Below are positions 6,992 through 15,515 of a stretch of DNA of 27,833 nucleotides, one piece after another. This DNA is from a virus. The position numbers were made by a program, and so were the translations under genes. Below the pieces are notes generated by a model. The model saw nothing but the letters and a program-made list of their open reading frames with translations. It had not been told where the DNA came from and did no database searches. The stretch spans positions 1-27,833 of IMG/VR virus record IMGVR_UViG_3300013006_001829. One strand, given 5' to 3'. Every line of letters begins with the position of its first letter. Position 1 is the first letter of the stretch.

Positions 6992-8467
6992 TTATGAGTA
7001 AACTTTTACCTTGTACAGATTTTCAAAACGATCTGCATCGTTCCTATCATTAACCATAGGCTCTCCACGTATGTTGAGACTGGTATTTAACAACATAGGG
7101 CAGCCAGTCTTAGAATACCATTGTTCGAGTAGTTGTCTGATACCTGACCCGTCTTTAGGCACAGTCTGTACTCGACTGGTTCCGTCAGCATGTACAATGG
7201 CAGGAAACAGATCAGCACGTTTACAACCAGCAACTACCTGCATATACCTGCTGGTGGTCCAGTTTAAAGGCATACTAAAGTATTCATCGGCTAGTTCTTC
7301 TAAAATAACAGGTGCAAAGGGTCGAAACTTCTGACGACGTTTAATTTCATTGACCTTGTCCTTTATTTCATTGCCTCGGGGATCTGCCAGTAGGCTTCGA
7401 TTACCTAGTGCTCTTGGGCCAAACTCTGCTCGTCCATTAGCAACTCCTACAATTTTATTAGCTAGCAATTCGTTAATTAATTGATCAACAGGATATGGTC
7501 CAGCAATGTCATGCCCAAGATAAGCTGTGGTCCAATTTAATTTTTTTCCATAACCTAAAGCTGCGGCACCCAAACTGCTGCCAGCATCTCCCGGATTGGG
7601 CATTATCCAAATGTTACTGTAGTAGTGGCCTAACAGTCTATTGGCACTACAGTTAAGAGCCACTCCCCCGCCGTAGACTAAATTGTCACTGGAGCCCAGT
7701 TGTCGTGCTTTTTTAATCACTGTAGTGATCAATTCCTCAACCAAAATCTGACTGCTGGTAGCAATGTCATAATGATTAGCTGACTGTTCAAAAAAAGGAT
7801 CTATACCTTTGTGTAGGTTGTACTTAAAAGTTAAACGATCTAGATCATCAATTAGGTAATCTCGCAAATTGATACTATTAGATCCATAGGCTGCCATGCC
7901 CATTAATATATATTCTTCATCGAGTGGTCGTAGTCCTACTCGATTAGTCATTGCACTGTAAAATAATCCAATACTGTTAGGATATCGCTGGGACCATAGT
8001 TTTTTGTAAGTGGCTCTGTTGTTTTTATATTCAGCATGCCAAATGGTCATGGTGTCAAATTCCCCAATTGCATCTATAACAACAACTGTTGCAACGTTAA
8101 ATGGACTGGTCTGAAACCCGGCAGCCGCATGACTTAGGTGATGATTATGTGTGTGTATCTTTTTATTGCCCAACAAGTCTACATTTTGTTGTTTGATTAT
8201 GTGTTTGATCTTGACATTGCTAATGTCGGGTTTTTGTCCTGCAATCAATTGTCTTAGATACTTTAATAAAGGTCTTTCGTAGTAATGCAGTTCATAATCA
8301 GAAGATACATAGCCAACAGCATCATCAATAATTGATTTGCAGAGATCTTGGTCATGTTTGTTTTTGCTGTATCTTTCACTATGACCAGCAAACAGAATAT
8401 TTCCCTGTTTGTTGATAACAGTCAATGCAGCATCGTGAAATCCACAACTTAATCCAATATAATCCAT
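6992..8467 (-). CDS. NodU/CmcH-family carbamoyltransferase
   Basis: 491 aa, somewhat shorter than the usual 550-600 aa. The N-terminal YrdC-like/ASKHA part has GLSCGFHDAALTVI and the metal-binding HNHHLSHAAAGF, then YGGGVALNCSANRL and NPGDAGSSLGAA. The C-terminal domain has GRAEFGPRALGNRSLLADPR and RRQKFRPFAPVILEE. Family members move a carbamoyl group from carbamoyl phosphate, via carbamoyl-AMP, to a sugar or other hydroxyl (NodU acts on Nod factor, CmcH and TobZ on antibiotics). It is the last gene of the leftward operon, 2 nt after the fibre-tip-like gene. The context suggests carbamoylation of a sugar made or attached by the operon. Confidence 0.93.
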   Translation of the reverse strand: MDYIGLSCGFHDAALTVINKQGNILFAGHSERYSKNKHDQDLCKSIIDDAVGYVSSDYELHYYERPLLKYLRQLIAGQKPDISNVKIKHIIKQQNVDLLGNKKIHTHNHHLSHAAAGFQTSPFNVATVVVIDAIGEFDTMTIWHAEYKNNRATYKKLWSQRYPNSIGLFYSAMTNRVGLRPLDEEYILMGMAAYGSNSINLRDYLIDDLDRLTFKYNLHKGIDPFFEQSANHYDIATSSQILVEELITTVIKKARQLGSSDNLVYGGGVALNCSANRLLGHYYSNIWIMPNPGDAGSSLGAAALGYGKKLNWTTAYLGHDIAGPYPVDQLINELLANKIVGVANGRAEFGPRALGNRSLLADPRGNEIKDKVNEIKRRQKFRPFAPVILEELADEYFSMPLNWTTSRYMQVVAGCKRADLFPAIVHADGTSRVQTVPKDGSGIRQLLEQWYSKTGCPMLLNTSLNIRGEPMVNDRNDADRFENLYKVKVYS

Positions 8468-8469
8468 AA

Positions 8470-9204
8470 TTATTCCCAGTCAGTTAAAGGACATCTTTTC
8501 CAAATTTTAGTCACTCCGTCAAAATTTTTAACACAATAGTAAATAAAATTTTTATCTAATGAGATATCACCTTCTATATCACCTTTCATTCCTATAGAAG
8601 ATTCAATCGTCGTGCTTTGTATGTTAGTGACTCCACTTAAATAGACTCTACTATCCTCAAAAGCTATTAATTTTATTATTTTATTTGTAGTACTAGTAGA
8701 AGAAACAATGACCAATCTTTCCTTATTAGATGCCTTATTAATTTCTAAAGACAATCTGTAAGGGTGTGTTCCTGGTTCTTGTTTAGAATTAAAACCAATC
8801 CATTTTTTAGCTGATATTTTTTCTGATTCAATATAATTGGAAATTATTGCACATTCAGAATTAATAATTTTATTTTTAATGTATTTGGAATTTAGATTTT
8901 CAGTTTCGATCGAAACTGATTCAATCGATTCTGCAGAATCAATAATTTTTGCCGAAACAATTTCAGATTGTATCTTTGAAATTTTTAAGGTAGAAGTCGC
9001 ATGATCCCAGATACATTGATCTCCCGAACCAATCAAAAATGGAGAACCATCACTGTTATAGACGGCCAGAGCTCCTGTTATACTACCTTCAATAGTTGAA
9101 GAATTATTAATGAAAATTTTATCTTCAATCTCGCTGATAACGATATTTGCTATTCCTATTAATTCTTTTCCATCTTTTAAAATAATTTTATCAGTCACAA
9201 ACAT
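8470..9204 (-). CDS. Fibre-tip or structural-like protein
   Basis: 244 aa. The C-terminus (GMKGDIEGDISLDKNFIYYC, then DGVTKIWKRCPLTDW) matches a recurrent closing motif of phage tail-fibre proteins (GxxGDxxGDI...YxYYC...DGxxxIWKR). The middle is a low-complexity Ile/Ser/Glu ladder (AKIIDSAESIESVSIETENL) with the look of a beta-helix or needle-like trimer. It overlaps the upstream gene by 14 nt. It is probably a virion adhesin or an attachment protein decorated by the neighbouring enzymes; this is inference from motif and position. Confidence 0.65.
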   Translation of the reverse strand: MFVTDKIILKDGKELIGIANIVISEIEDKIFINNSSTIEGSITGALAVYNSDGSPFLIGSGDQCIWDHATSTLKISKIQSEIVSAKIIDSAESIESVSIETENLNSKYIKNKIINSECAIISNYIESEKISAKKWIGFNSKQEPGTHPYRLSLEINKASNKERLVIVSSTSTTNKIIKLIAFEDSRVYLSGVTNIQSTTIESSIGMKGDIEGDISLDKNFIYYCVKNFDGVTKIWKRCPLTDWE

Positions 9205-10129
9205 TTTCCCTATTTGAAATTTTTTCAGTAATATCTTTATGAATTAGATTTGCTATTTTATTTCTAGAATTTAGATCGATATGGAATTGACTATATCCCC
9301 ATTTATGACTTGCATCTACAAAAACAGGTTCATTTAATTGGATTATATTTAAATTACTTTTGTAATGATGCTGAAATTTATTCATAATAACTGTAGATAA
9401 TCTTTCAGCATACTTATGATCCGTTGGGTCTGTCATTATTTTTGTTTGCCTGTAGTACATTAAATGCTCAGGTCCAACTTTTATACTTTTTACTTTGTGG
9501 TTGGATTCAATTACAAAATTAGAAAAATGAGTTTTTACTAAAATAACTCTATCTTGAAAAATTTCATGAATACTCCTAGCAAAATCTACCATTAGATCAA
9601 ATGACCATTCCAAAGATTCTTTTGTATCAAACGGTAATAAAAAATCTTCCTTGGCAAAATATTCTTTGTACAACCAGTGCAGACAATTATTGGGATTTTC
9701 CACAATCCTCATAGCAGGTAAGCAACTAAAACATTCGTTTGCTATCAAGCATTTTGTGTATACTTCAGGACTAAACCCAACTAACAAATAGTCCTGCGGT
9801 CCTGCATTTTTTTTGTAAAAATTCAAATATGGAAATTTTACAATTTCATTATATACCTGACTACTAATCAATGTATCGTGTTTTCCTGCTGTAGATAGTG
9901 TTTCTAAAACTCGTTGGGCGATAGGGCCAGGCTTGGTATATAAAGAAATAACGCTAGTTCCCATTTCTGGAAAACTACGTTTGTTAAAATTTAAATCGCC
10001 GTTATCTATTGTGTCCTTGTCTATAGCGTAGTCTATAACATCAAAATCTCTTTGTAAAAGGTCATTAGTTGCAATATCTTGTAAATCACATCCTCCGTAC
10101 AAAAAAAGTTTTGATTTTTTTGTCCTCAT
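9191..10129 (-). CDS. DUF6270/SGNH-like protein
   Basis: 312 aa. It begins with a beta-strand and a GGCD turn (KLFLYGGCDLQDI) that resembles the GSC.xRD opening of DUF6270 proteins, and ends WGYSQFHIDLNSRNKIANLI, where the His would be the block V residue of an SGNH hydrolase. The nucleophile serine expected in GxS is a Cys here (GGCD), so catalysis is uncertain. The match is by memory of the family, not a search. It sits with five other SGNH domains in the operon and overlaps the next gene by 14 nt. AGGAG lies 12 nt before the ATG. Confidence 0.6.
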   Translation of the reverse strand: MRTKKSKLFLYGGCDLQDIATNDLLQRDFDVIDYAIDKDTIDNGDLNFNKRSFPEMGTSVISLYTKPGPIAQRVLETLSTAGKHDTLISSQVYNEIVKFPYLNFYKKNAGPQDYLLVGFSPEVYTKCLIANECFSCLPAMRIVENPNNCLHWLYKEYFAKEDFLLPFDTKESLEWSFDLMVDFARSIHEIFQDRVILVKTHFSNFVIESNHKVKSIKVGPEHLMYYRQTKIMTDPTDHKYAERLSTVIMNKFQHHYKSNLNIIQLNEPVFVDASHKWGYSQFHIDLNSRNKIANLIHKDITEKISNRENVCD

Positions 10130-10156
10130 TTTATATAAAACTCCTATATAACTAAT

Positions 10157-10164
10157 TATAAATA
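10157..10164 (+). promoter_or_regulatory. T4-type late promoter (TATAAATA), small ORF
   Basis: Exact TATAAATA in the 57-bp gap between two divergent genes, 22 nt upstream of the ATG at 10187. It is the main reason to believe the 61-codon frame that follows. Confidence 0.6.
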
Positions 10165-10186
10165 TTGATATCGTAGAAAAAAATAT

Positions 10187-10372
10187 ATGAAATCAGTTAT
10201 TGATCAAGATGAGATTCATAAACTACTACTGTTATTAGCGGAAGGACTAGTTTATTGTGAAAAATATCTAGGAAGAAGTTTTTTAACTGATTCAATAAGA
10301 GCCTGGTATTTTAAAAATGCTCCAGAATATTTTCCATCTGATCCATCATCCTCGTCATTTGGTTCCAATTAA
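10187..10372 (+). CDS. Small unknown protein on the opposite strand
   Basis: 61 aa. The only rightward gene in the 7-22.9 kb leftward operon. Its own TATAAATA late promoter lies 22 nt upstream. Residues 5-35 look like an amphipathic helix (IDQDEIHKLLLLLAEGLVYC), and the tail is Ser/Pro-rich (PSDPSSSSFGSN). It overlaps the 3' end of the convergent methyltransferase gene by 18 nt. There is no clear Shine-Dalgarno. No family is recognised. Confidence 0.55.
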   Translation: MKSVIDQDEIHKLLLLLAEGLVYCEKYLGRSFLTDSIRAWYFKNAPEYFPSDPSSSSFGSN

Positions 10373-10894
10373 CATAAATCTAGTAAATCCCCAAGACGGA
10401 TAAATGAATTCTTTTTGGCCAGAGTAAAAAATCTCACTAAGCGGAAATAAAGATATGAAATCGTTCAAGTTTTTAGTATTTGTATGATGATCTTCATGAG
10501 GCATGTTATTTCCCTGTAAAGCGACCATTGTTCCTTTAGGAATATTCGTCCACCATGTAAGATCTTCAAAATGTTCAGTGCTGGTATTAATTATCAGATC
10601 GACGTTTGTCGGAATAATGCTATTACAGTCTGCGGTAACTGCTTTGAATTGCCAGTCCTGCCATTTCCAATTTTCATTAATTACATCAGCCTTCGGTTCG
10701 CAGGCAGGATCAATATCTATGCTGCGTATTTTGTTTATCTGAATATTGTTTCTAGCTCGCAATAAGAATGCAGCGATTCCGTACCAGCCTCCGTAAATCC
10801 ATATAGTATCTATTTTATCAAATAGATTTTCTAATTCTTCGCAGAGCCAAATCTTGCTGCCTATTTGACCGCTACTGAACGCATCTCGATTCAT
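10355..10894 (-). CDS. Class I SAM-dependent methyltransferase-like protein
   Basis: 179 aa. A Rossmann-like pattern is visible: IDTIWIYGGWYGIAAFLL corresponds to motif I (Gly-rich, after a beta-strand), RSIDIDPACEPKADVIN to the acidic end of strand 2 that binds the SAM ribose, AVTADCN to motif III, and VDLIINTSTEHFEDL to motif IV. The opening NRDAFSSGQIGSKIWLCEEL is shared with methyltransferase-like proteins common in T4-like marine phages (recalled). The substrate is unknown; context suggests a sugar. The 3' end overlaps the small plus-strand gene. Confidence 0.8.
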   Translation of the reverse strand: MNRDAFSSGQIGSKIWLCEELENLFDKIDTIWIYGGWYGIAAFLLRARNNIQINKIRSIDIDPACEPKADVINENWKWQDWQFKAVTADCNSIIPTNVDLIINTSTEHFEDLTWWTNIPKGTMVALQGNNMPHEDHHTNTKNLNDFISLFPLSEIFYSGQKEFIYPSWGFTRFMLIGTK

Positions 10895-10899
10895 GTTAA

Positions 10900-11337
10900 T
10901 TAGGGATAGATAAAAGGATCTCTTTTACGAAATTCAGCTAGTTTTTTTTGCCAAAGCACATCCTCAGGAACTTGGCCAAGCAAATAAGTTTCTATTCTTG
11001 TAATTTTTTCGTTATCATTTAATGATAACACATGAAGAATTTTTTGAGAATCAAATGTAGAACCGTTAAAAAAGTTCTCAATTTCAAGAAATATCTTATA
11101 TTGATCTACTGCAACTGAGATAACATTTCGTTCTATTGAATTAAAAGGGCTTAATTGTTCTTGATAAAAACTTTTCAACGTATCTTTTCCTACTATAATA
11201 CGATTTTCCCAATCATAATACTCTATATTAGAATCGTAATATTGATCAAAAAAAGAAAAAAATGCGTCTTTATTTGTTTTTTGATAACCTGCTGTAATAA
11301 ATGATATGCATACATTTTCAATTTCTTCGTTAGTCAT
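10900..11337 (-). CDS. NTF2/SnoaL-like small protein
   Basis: 145 aa. The layout is that of an NTF2-like cone: an N-terminal helix (EEIENVCISFITAGYQKTN), the FFSFFDQYYDSNIEYYDWENRIIVGKDTLKSFY segment, then beta-strands (VISVAVDQYKIFLEIENFF, KILHVLSLNDNEKITRIETY). NTF2-like folds serve as isomerases, cyclases or binding proteins; no catalytic residue can be fixed here. The last residues KKLAEFRKRDPFIYP resemble the end of the 41-aa protein at 12019-12144. A good AAAGGA site precedes the ATG. Confidence 0.75.
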   Translation of the reverse strand: MTNEEIENVCISFITAGYQKTNKDAFFSFFDQYYDSNIEYYDWENRIIVGKDTLKSFYQEQLSPFNSIERNVISVAVDQYKIFLEIENFFNGSTFDSQKILHVLSLNDNEKITRIETYLLGQVPEDVLWQKKLAEFRKRDPFIYP

Positions 11338-11348
11338 TTTTTTTTCCT

Positions 11349-12014
11349 TTAGGTTTTAGGTACAAAAATGCCACCTGGCATTTGATAAACATAGATGTTG
11401 TTGAGAACAAAATAATGTGCTAAATGTGTGTGAAAATTATCACCTCTGCCTGCCATTATTTCTGTATGACTTTTTATTTTCATATATGGAACAGGTAATA
11501 ATGTATCAATTAATTTTTTAGGTGTAGACATAAAAAATATATCATTTACTGTCACAACAAACGGCAGTGGCGGACCTGTTACATTTATCGGACTTGCTCC
11601 ATAAATCTTGGAAAGATCAATTGAGTTGATACGCCTATTGAAACTATCTATATCTGGAATTTCTATGTCTGGTCTTGTAATTATAGCACAGTCGTATTCA
11701 TGTTGTAAATTAATCAATTTGATCAATATCTTTTGCCAATGATAGATTTGCTTATTCCCTCTGTGTTCAAAATCAATCTCTTGCTCTAAATTTAAATATT
11801 TCGGTGTTTTGCCTACGGTTGATAGTATATACGATTCAGTGATTGATTTTTTTGGATCAATATCGTCTATGCCGTTTCTATCTCCATTTAAAGTGGACGA
11901 ATTCCAGGTACTCATGAATATGTCATAATCAAATTGATCTAAAAATTTCCACGTAGGGAATTTTTGAGAGAAGGTTCGATATTCACCACCAACAAGTAAA
12001 GCCAATTTTTTCAT
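11349..12014 (-). CDS. Glycosyltransferase-like protein, paralogue 1
   Basis: 221 aa. It opens LALLVGGEYRTF and continues DIFMSTWNSS, then has YDCAIITRPDIEIPDID and a YQMPGGIFVP end. The same skeleton (GxxR, xSTW or HVW, and an RxDl/RPDi acidic site after a YD(x)vi strand) appears in the 588-aa and 264-aa proteins of this operon. I take it as a divergent phage glycosyltransferase-like family with the RPD acid in the role of a DxD; that assignment is inference from pattern. It lies 4 nt after the 41-aa gene. Confidence 0.65.
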   Translation of the reverse strand: MKKLALLVGGEYRTFSQKFPTWKFLDQFDYDIFMSTWNSSTLNGDRNGIDDIDPKKSITESYILSTVGKTPKYLNLEQEIDFEHRGNKQIYHWQKILIKLINLQHEYDCAIITRPDIEIPDIDSFNRRINSIDLSKIYGASPINVTGPPLPFVVTVNDIFFMSTPKKLIDTLLPVPYMKIKSHTEIMAGRGDNFHTHLAHYFVLNNIYVYQMPGGIFVPKT

Positions 12015-12018
12015 TGTA

Positions 12019-12144
12019 TCATTTGTATATGTAAGGCTCTTTGGTTTTAATCTGTTTCAATCGTTTACGATATCTTATCTGTCTAGTAAGTTTGCCAAAC
12101 AACCGTTCTACGATGTAAAATCTAATCTTCTCCAATATAGACAT
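12019..12144 (-). CDS. 41-aa basic protein (small gene)
   Basis: Not obvious by length: ATG at 12142-12144, TGA at 12019-12021, 41 aa, starting MSILEKIRFYIVERLFGK and ending KRLKQIKTKEPYIYK. The ATG directly follows the TAA of the upstream gene (12145-12147), and the stop is 4 nt from the next ATG (12014), so it fills a 130-nt gap exactly. It is strongly basic and probably one amphipathic helix. Its tail resembles KKLAEFRKRDPFIYP at the end of the NTF2-like protein nearby. Function unknown. Confidence 0.8.
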   Translation of the reverse strand: MSILEKIRFYIVERLFGKLTRQIRYRKRLKQIKTKEPYIYK

Positions 12145-12954
12145 TTATACGAATCCGTTTAATTTAATATGCTCAATTAATCGATCAGCCGTATCTTGGT
12201 GGCCGCCATCACCGGTATGCATACTATTAACCGTGTCTGGCCACAGACGTGTGCAACGACCCCAATCTTGATTGCAATAATCCCTAGGTTCATCAACTAA
12301 ATTACTATAATCAGTATCTGATGAAAATATAATGCAGTTTATTCCCTGTTTCTTGATCATCTTATAAGCCATTAATATAACACCTCGATCATATTCTCGT
12401 TTAATGCTAGAATCAAATATATCAAAATAATAGCGTTCCATCAACTCTACTTTTTCTACAGATTCTGTATGTAGTCGTTTGTAGTAATCATTTTTATTAT
12501 TGGCTTTGGCTAACTTTAAATATTCAGAAAACGCTATTACTTGCTCACTTAATACCTTAGGAGAGTAATTTGGGTTATCCTTAAAATAGAAATCCATTGG
12601 AGCATCATGCAAAGGCGGAGTGTGATAGTGCGGAGGATATAAATGATAATTGATATCTAATGCAGTTAAAGGTATATTTGGATCTTGATCTTTGCCTGTA
12701 GCAATCCATTCCACTCTATCAAATGATGTTGTACCTAAAATCACTAGGTGAGGTTTAGGAGTCATCTTGGCCGCATAAGCACCTTGAAGGTATATTGTGA
12801 AATTACTAGCACTCCCTCTCGCTAATCTAACTAGATCCCAATCAAAATGTTGAGAAGTTAACACACCATACGGCTTTGTATGCAGATTGGTACAGCCAAT
12901 ACCATAGTTAAAACTATCGCCACATACTATCATTAGTTTCTTGTCTGTAGTCAT
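12145..12954 (-). CDS. SGNH/GDSL-type hydrolase, paralogue A
   Basis: 269 aa from ATG 12954. An in-frame ATG five codons upstream (12969) overlaps the preceding gene, but homology with the next paralogue begins at TDKKLMIVCGDSF, and TAA-A-ATG spacing fits the shorter start. SGNH blocks are block I VCGDSFNYGIG with the nucleophile Ser, block II RLARGSASNFT (Gly, Asn), block III VILGTTSFDRVEW, and block V TGDGGHQDTADRL with Asp/His. Such enzymes remove or transfer acyl groups on sugars. It is a tandem duplicate of the upstream gene, much more similar within blocks than in the middle. Confidence 0.88.
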   Translation of the reverse strand: MTTDKKLMIVCGDSFNYGIGCTNLHTKPYGVLTSQHFDWDLVRLARGSASNFTIYLQGAYAAKMTPKPHLVILGTTSFDRVEWIATGKDQDPNIPLTALDINYHLYPPHYHTPPLHDAPMDFYFKDNPNYSPKVLSEQVIAFSEYLKLAKANNKNDYYKRLHTESVEKVELMERYYFDIFDSSIKREYDRGVILMAYKMIKKQGINCIIFSSDTDYSNLVDEPRDYCNQDWGRCTRLWPDTVNSMHTGDGGHQDTADRLIEHIKLNGFV

Positions 12955-12955
12955 T

Positions 12956-13759
12956 TTAAATAAATCCATTTATTTTAATGTGTTCTATTAATCGATCTGC
13001 TGTGTCTTGATGCCCGTCATCCCCTGTATGAAATGACCCAATTGTGTCTGGCCACAACTGGCAGCATCTATGCCAATCTTGCCTACAATAATCTCTAGGA
13101 TCGTCAACTAAATCTTTAAACATTACATCTACTGAAAATATAATACAATTTATTCCTTGTTTTTTAAGCATACTATATGCCCTTAGTATGACACCACGGT
13201 CGTAATCTTGTTTGATCCGTGGATCAAAAATATCAAAATAGTAGTCTTCTATAAGCTGTATTTTTTCTGATCCTTCAGTAAGCATCCTTGTATAATGATT
13301 AGGTTGTTTTGATTTTTCTATTTTTAAAAAATCAGTTAGAGCCAAAACTTGTTCACTCAACATCCTAGGGTTGTATTTTGGATTATCTTTAAAATAAAAA
13401 TCCATTGGAGAATCATGATGAGGTTGTGCCCAATTATGCGGAGGATATTGATGATAGTTAATATCTAAGGCAGTTAATGGTATGTTTGAATTTACTGTTT
13501 TACCAGTAGTAATCCATTCTACTCTATCAAAGGATGTTGTACCTAAAATTACTAGATGAGGTTTAGGAGTCATCTTGGCTGCATAAGCTCCCTGCAGGTG
13601 AACAGTAAAATTGCTAGCACTTCCCCTTGCTAATCTAACTAGGTCCCAATCAAAATGATGAGAGGTCAGCACACCATATGGTTTTGTATGCAGATTAGTA
13701 CAGCCGATACCATAATTAAAGCTGTCCCCGCATACTACCATTAATTTTTTATCTGCCAT
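12956..13759 (-). CDS. SGNH/GDSL-type hydrolase, paralogue B
   Basis: 267 aa, start MADKKLMVVCGDSF, overlapping the upstream 588-aa gene by 11 nt. Blocks are CGDSFNYGIG, GSASNFT, GTTSFDRVEW and HTGDDGHQDTADRLIEHI, identical in order and spacing to paralogue A; most of the first 130 residues are the same in both. No signal peptide is seen, so it should act in the cytoplasm, for instance on a glycan or nucleotide-sugar intermediate or as an acyltransferase. Confidence 0.88.
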   Translation of the reverse strand: MADKKLMVVCGDSFNYGIGCTNLHTKPYGVLTSHHFDWDLVRLARGSASNFTVHLQGAYAAKMTPKPHLVILGTTSFDRVEWITTGKTVNSNIPLTALDINYHQYPPHNWAQPHHDSPMDFYFKDNPKYNPRMLSEQVLALTDFLKIEKSKQPNHYTRMLTEGSEKIQLIEDYYFDIFDPRIKQDYDRGVILRAYSMLKKQGINCIIFSVDVMFKDLVDDPRDYCRQDWHRCCQLWPDTIGSFHTGDDGHQDTADRLIEHIKINGFI

Positions 13760-15515
13760 GATATTTCCACTTTTCTAAAACATTTAAGAATTCTTGACGT
13801 GTCAACAATTTATCAAAAACAATTGAAGCAAATTCAAAATGTGAATTTGGACCAGGATGTAGACAATCTCTAGCTTTGTTCTGTTTATGAACTTTGTAAG
13901 CTGGATCAATAAATTCTTCGATGCAATTCATCATAACAGGAATATAGTTAACTTCTAGTTCAGGTGGGTAATCAATTAGTCGAGGGTTATTTCTCTGCAT
14001 GAAATCTCCGTTCCAACAACTAAAAAAGAAAGGTATATTTTTAGATTTTAAATAGTATTTTATAAAAAGAAGAATTTGGTAGTATTCATGATAGGACTGA
14101 CGTAAATCTAAATTCTTCTGCATAAAATCAAGGGTATTATCATAAAACATCCCTGTCAATGGATTACCTGGCAAAAAATTTGTAACGATTCCTTTCCCGG
14201 CAGTGTCTGTAAACACCAATTCTTTTCTAGTGACAGGAGGTAGTAAGACATAAACCATATCTGGTCTAGCACCTTTATGCTCTATAGAAACATATACATT
14301 TCTAATAGCAGAATTAGCACTGATCCCCCCTTTACCTACATTGAATACGGCTATGGGACCGTTATTAGTTTTTATAATAATTCGTTGTTTAAGAAATGTA
14401 TGCCATAAATGTTCTGCAGGAAGTCCTATACCTTCAGTAAATGAACAACCACTGACTAAAATTGTTGGATAATCATGTGCTTCCTCAAATTCTCTAGGGT
14501 CTGAACTAGTTACTCTAAAACCGTAAGAATTGTAAGCATAGGTAATATCATACTCGCCGTATGTTATGAATTTTGTTCCTCTATCCTCCTTTGTTCTTTC
14601 ATATGTATGAAGATCGTCAGGGGTTTTCCAAAAATGACTGCTATTCCTTTCAGGAAATAAATCAAAATCATATTTGTTCCATAGATTGTAATTAATTAAA
14701 TTTTCAGGAGATTTAACGCGATCGAACGGAATTGGGCTAAGATGGGCCACTGCTTCACCCCAATGGTTAAATCCCATACCAGCAAATACTTTAAATCTCT
14801 TCTCCCACCATTCTTTTGCTTTTATTCTAACTGAACTAAAATCAATATCCGATAAATTTCTGCAGTTACTTCTTACAATAGCCCATTGTAAAGGTAAATT
14901 CATAATTTTATTGTATAAAATTAGAAATTGTTCTGCTAGATATTGATGTGTGTCAACCATTTCACCGGTATTAAAAATATCCATCGGTATATCTAAAAGT
15001 TTTGTAATGCTTTCTTGCGTACCTAGATAGAGCATATCGCTCATTTTACGAAATTTATCTAGCGGAAACGGATTATCTAAGTATCCGCCACATATAGCGT
15101 ACAAAGTATCGTGGCTATCATTAGGAATATTGAAAATGAAATCTTTAAAAAAATCTTCATAATAATCTAATGCTAGATCTGGTCTGAATAATATTACTCG
15201 ATCATACTGAATCCCTGAATTATTCATGAGAGATATTGCAGACTTCCAGCGATTAATCAAATACCCTTGATAACATATTTGACTATATGGAGGATCATTT
15301 AGATCGGCAATATCTATAGCTATTGGATTAATAAACTTGCGTATGCTATCTTCTGTTATATTTTCTGTAATGGACCCGCCTTCCATTGGCAAGAATTTGC
15401 TTGTATTCCAGGTAGAAAAATAGCAATCAACATTATTCCATTTTAAAAACGACCAAAACTTGTGAGCTATAGCAAATTCTCTATACTCCCCTGCTATTAA
15501 AACCGCTATTTTCAT
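13749..15515 (-). CDS. Fusion: glycosyltransferase-like domain + SGNH hydrolase
   Basis: 588 aa in one open frame. Residues 1-215 match the glycosyltransferase-like family of this operon (KIAVLIAGEYREF, CYFSTWNTSK, YDRVILFRPDLALDYYEDF). Residues about 350-588 are an SGNH domain: TILVSGCSFTEGIG (Ser359 nucleophile, GCS in place of GDS), VFNVGKGGISANSAIRNV (block II), MVYVLLPPVTR (block III region), and RDCLHPGPNSH (block V Asp/His). A linker with HLSPIPFDRVKSP and NSYGFRV joins them. The fusion ties two gene families that also occur separately here to one pathway. ATGA coupling with the upstream SGNH gene. Confidence 0.82.
   Translation of the reverse strand: MKIAVLIAGEYREFAIAHKFWSFLKWNNVDCYFSTWNTSKFLPMEGGSITENITEDSIRKFINPIAIDIADLNDPPYSQICYQGYLINRWKSAISLMNNSGIQYDRVILFRPDLALDYYEDFFKDFIFNIPNDSHDTLYAICGGYLDNPFPLDKFRKMSDMLYLGTQESITKLLDIPMDIFNTGEMVDTHQYLAEQFLILYNKIMNLPLQWAIVRSNCRNLSDIDFSSVRIKAKEWWEKRFKVFAGMGFNHWGEAVAHLSPIPFDRVKSPENLINYNLWNKYDFDLFPERNSSHFWKTPDDLHTYERTKEDRGTKFITYGEYDITYAYNSYGFRVTSSDPREFEEAHDYPTILVSGCSFTEGIGLPAEHLWHTFLKQRIIIKTNNGPIAVFNVGKGGISANSAIRNVYVSIEHKGARPDMVYVLLPPVTRKELVFTDTAGKGIVTNFLPGNPLTGMFYDNTLDFMQKNLDLRQSYHEYYQILLFIKYYLKSKNIPFFFSCWNGDFMQRNNPRLIDYPPELEVNYIPVMMNCIEEFIDPAYKVHKQNKARDCLHPGPNSHFEFASIVFDKLLTRQEFLNVLEKWKYHGR

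Noticed and set aside
12640-12650. TATAAATG on the plus strand as a late promoter
   Set aside because: It is inside the SGNH coding region on the wrong strand for any gene and has a mismatch.
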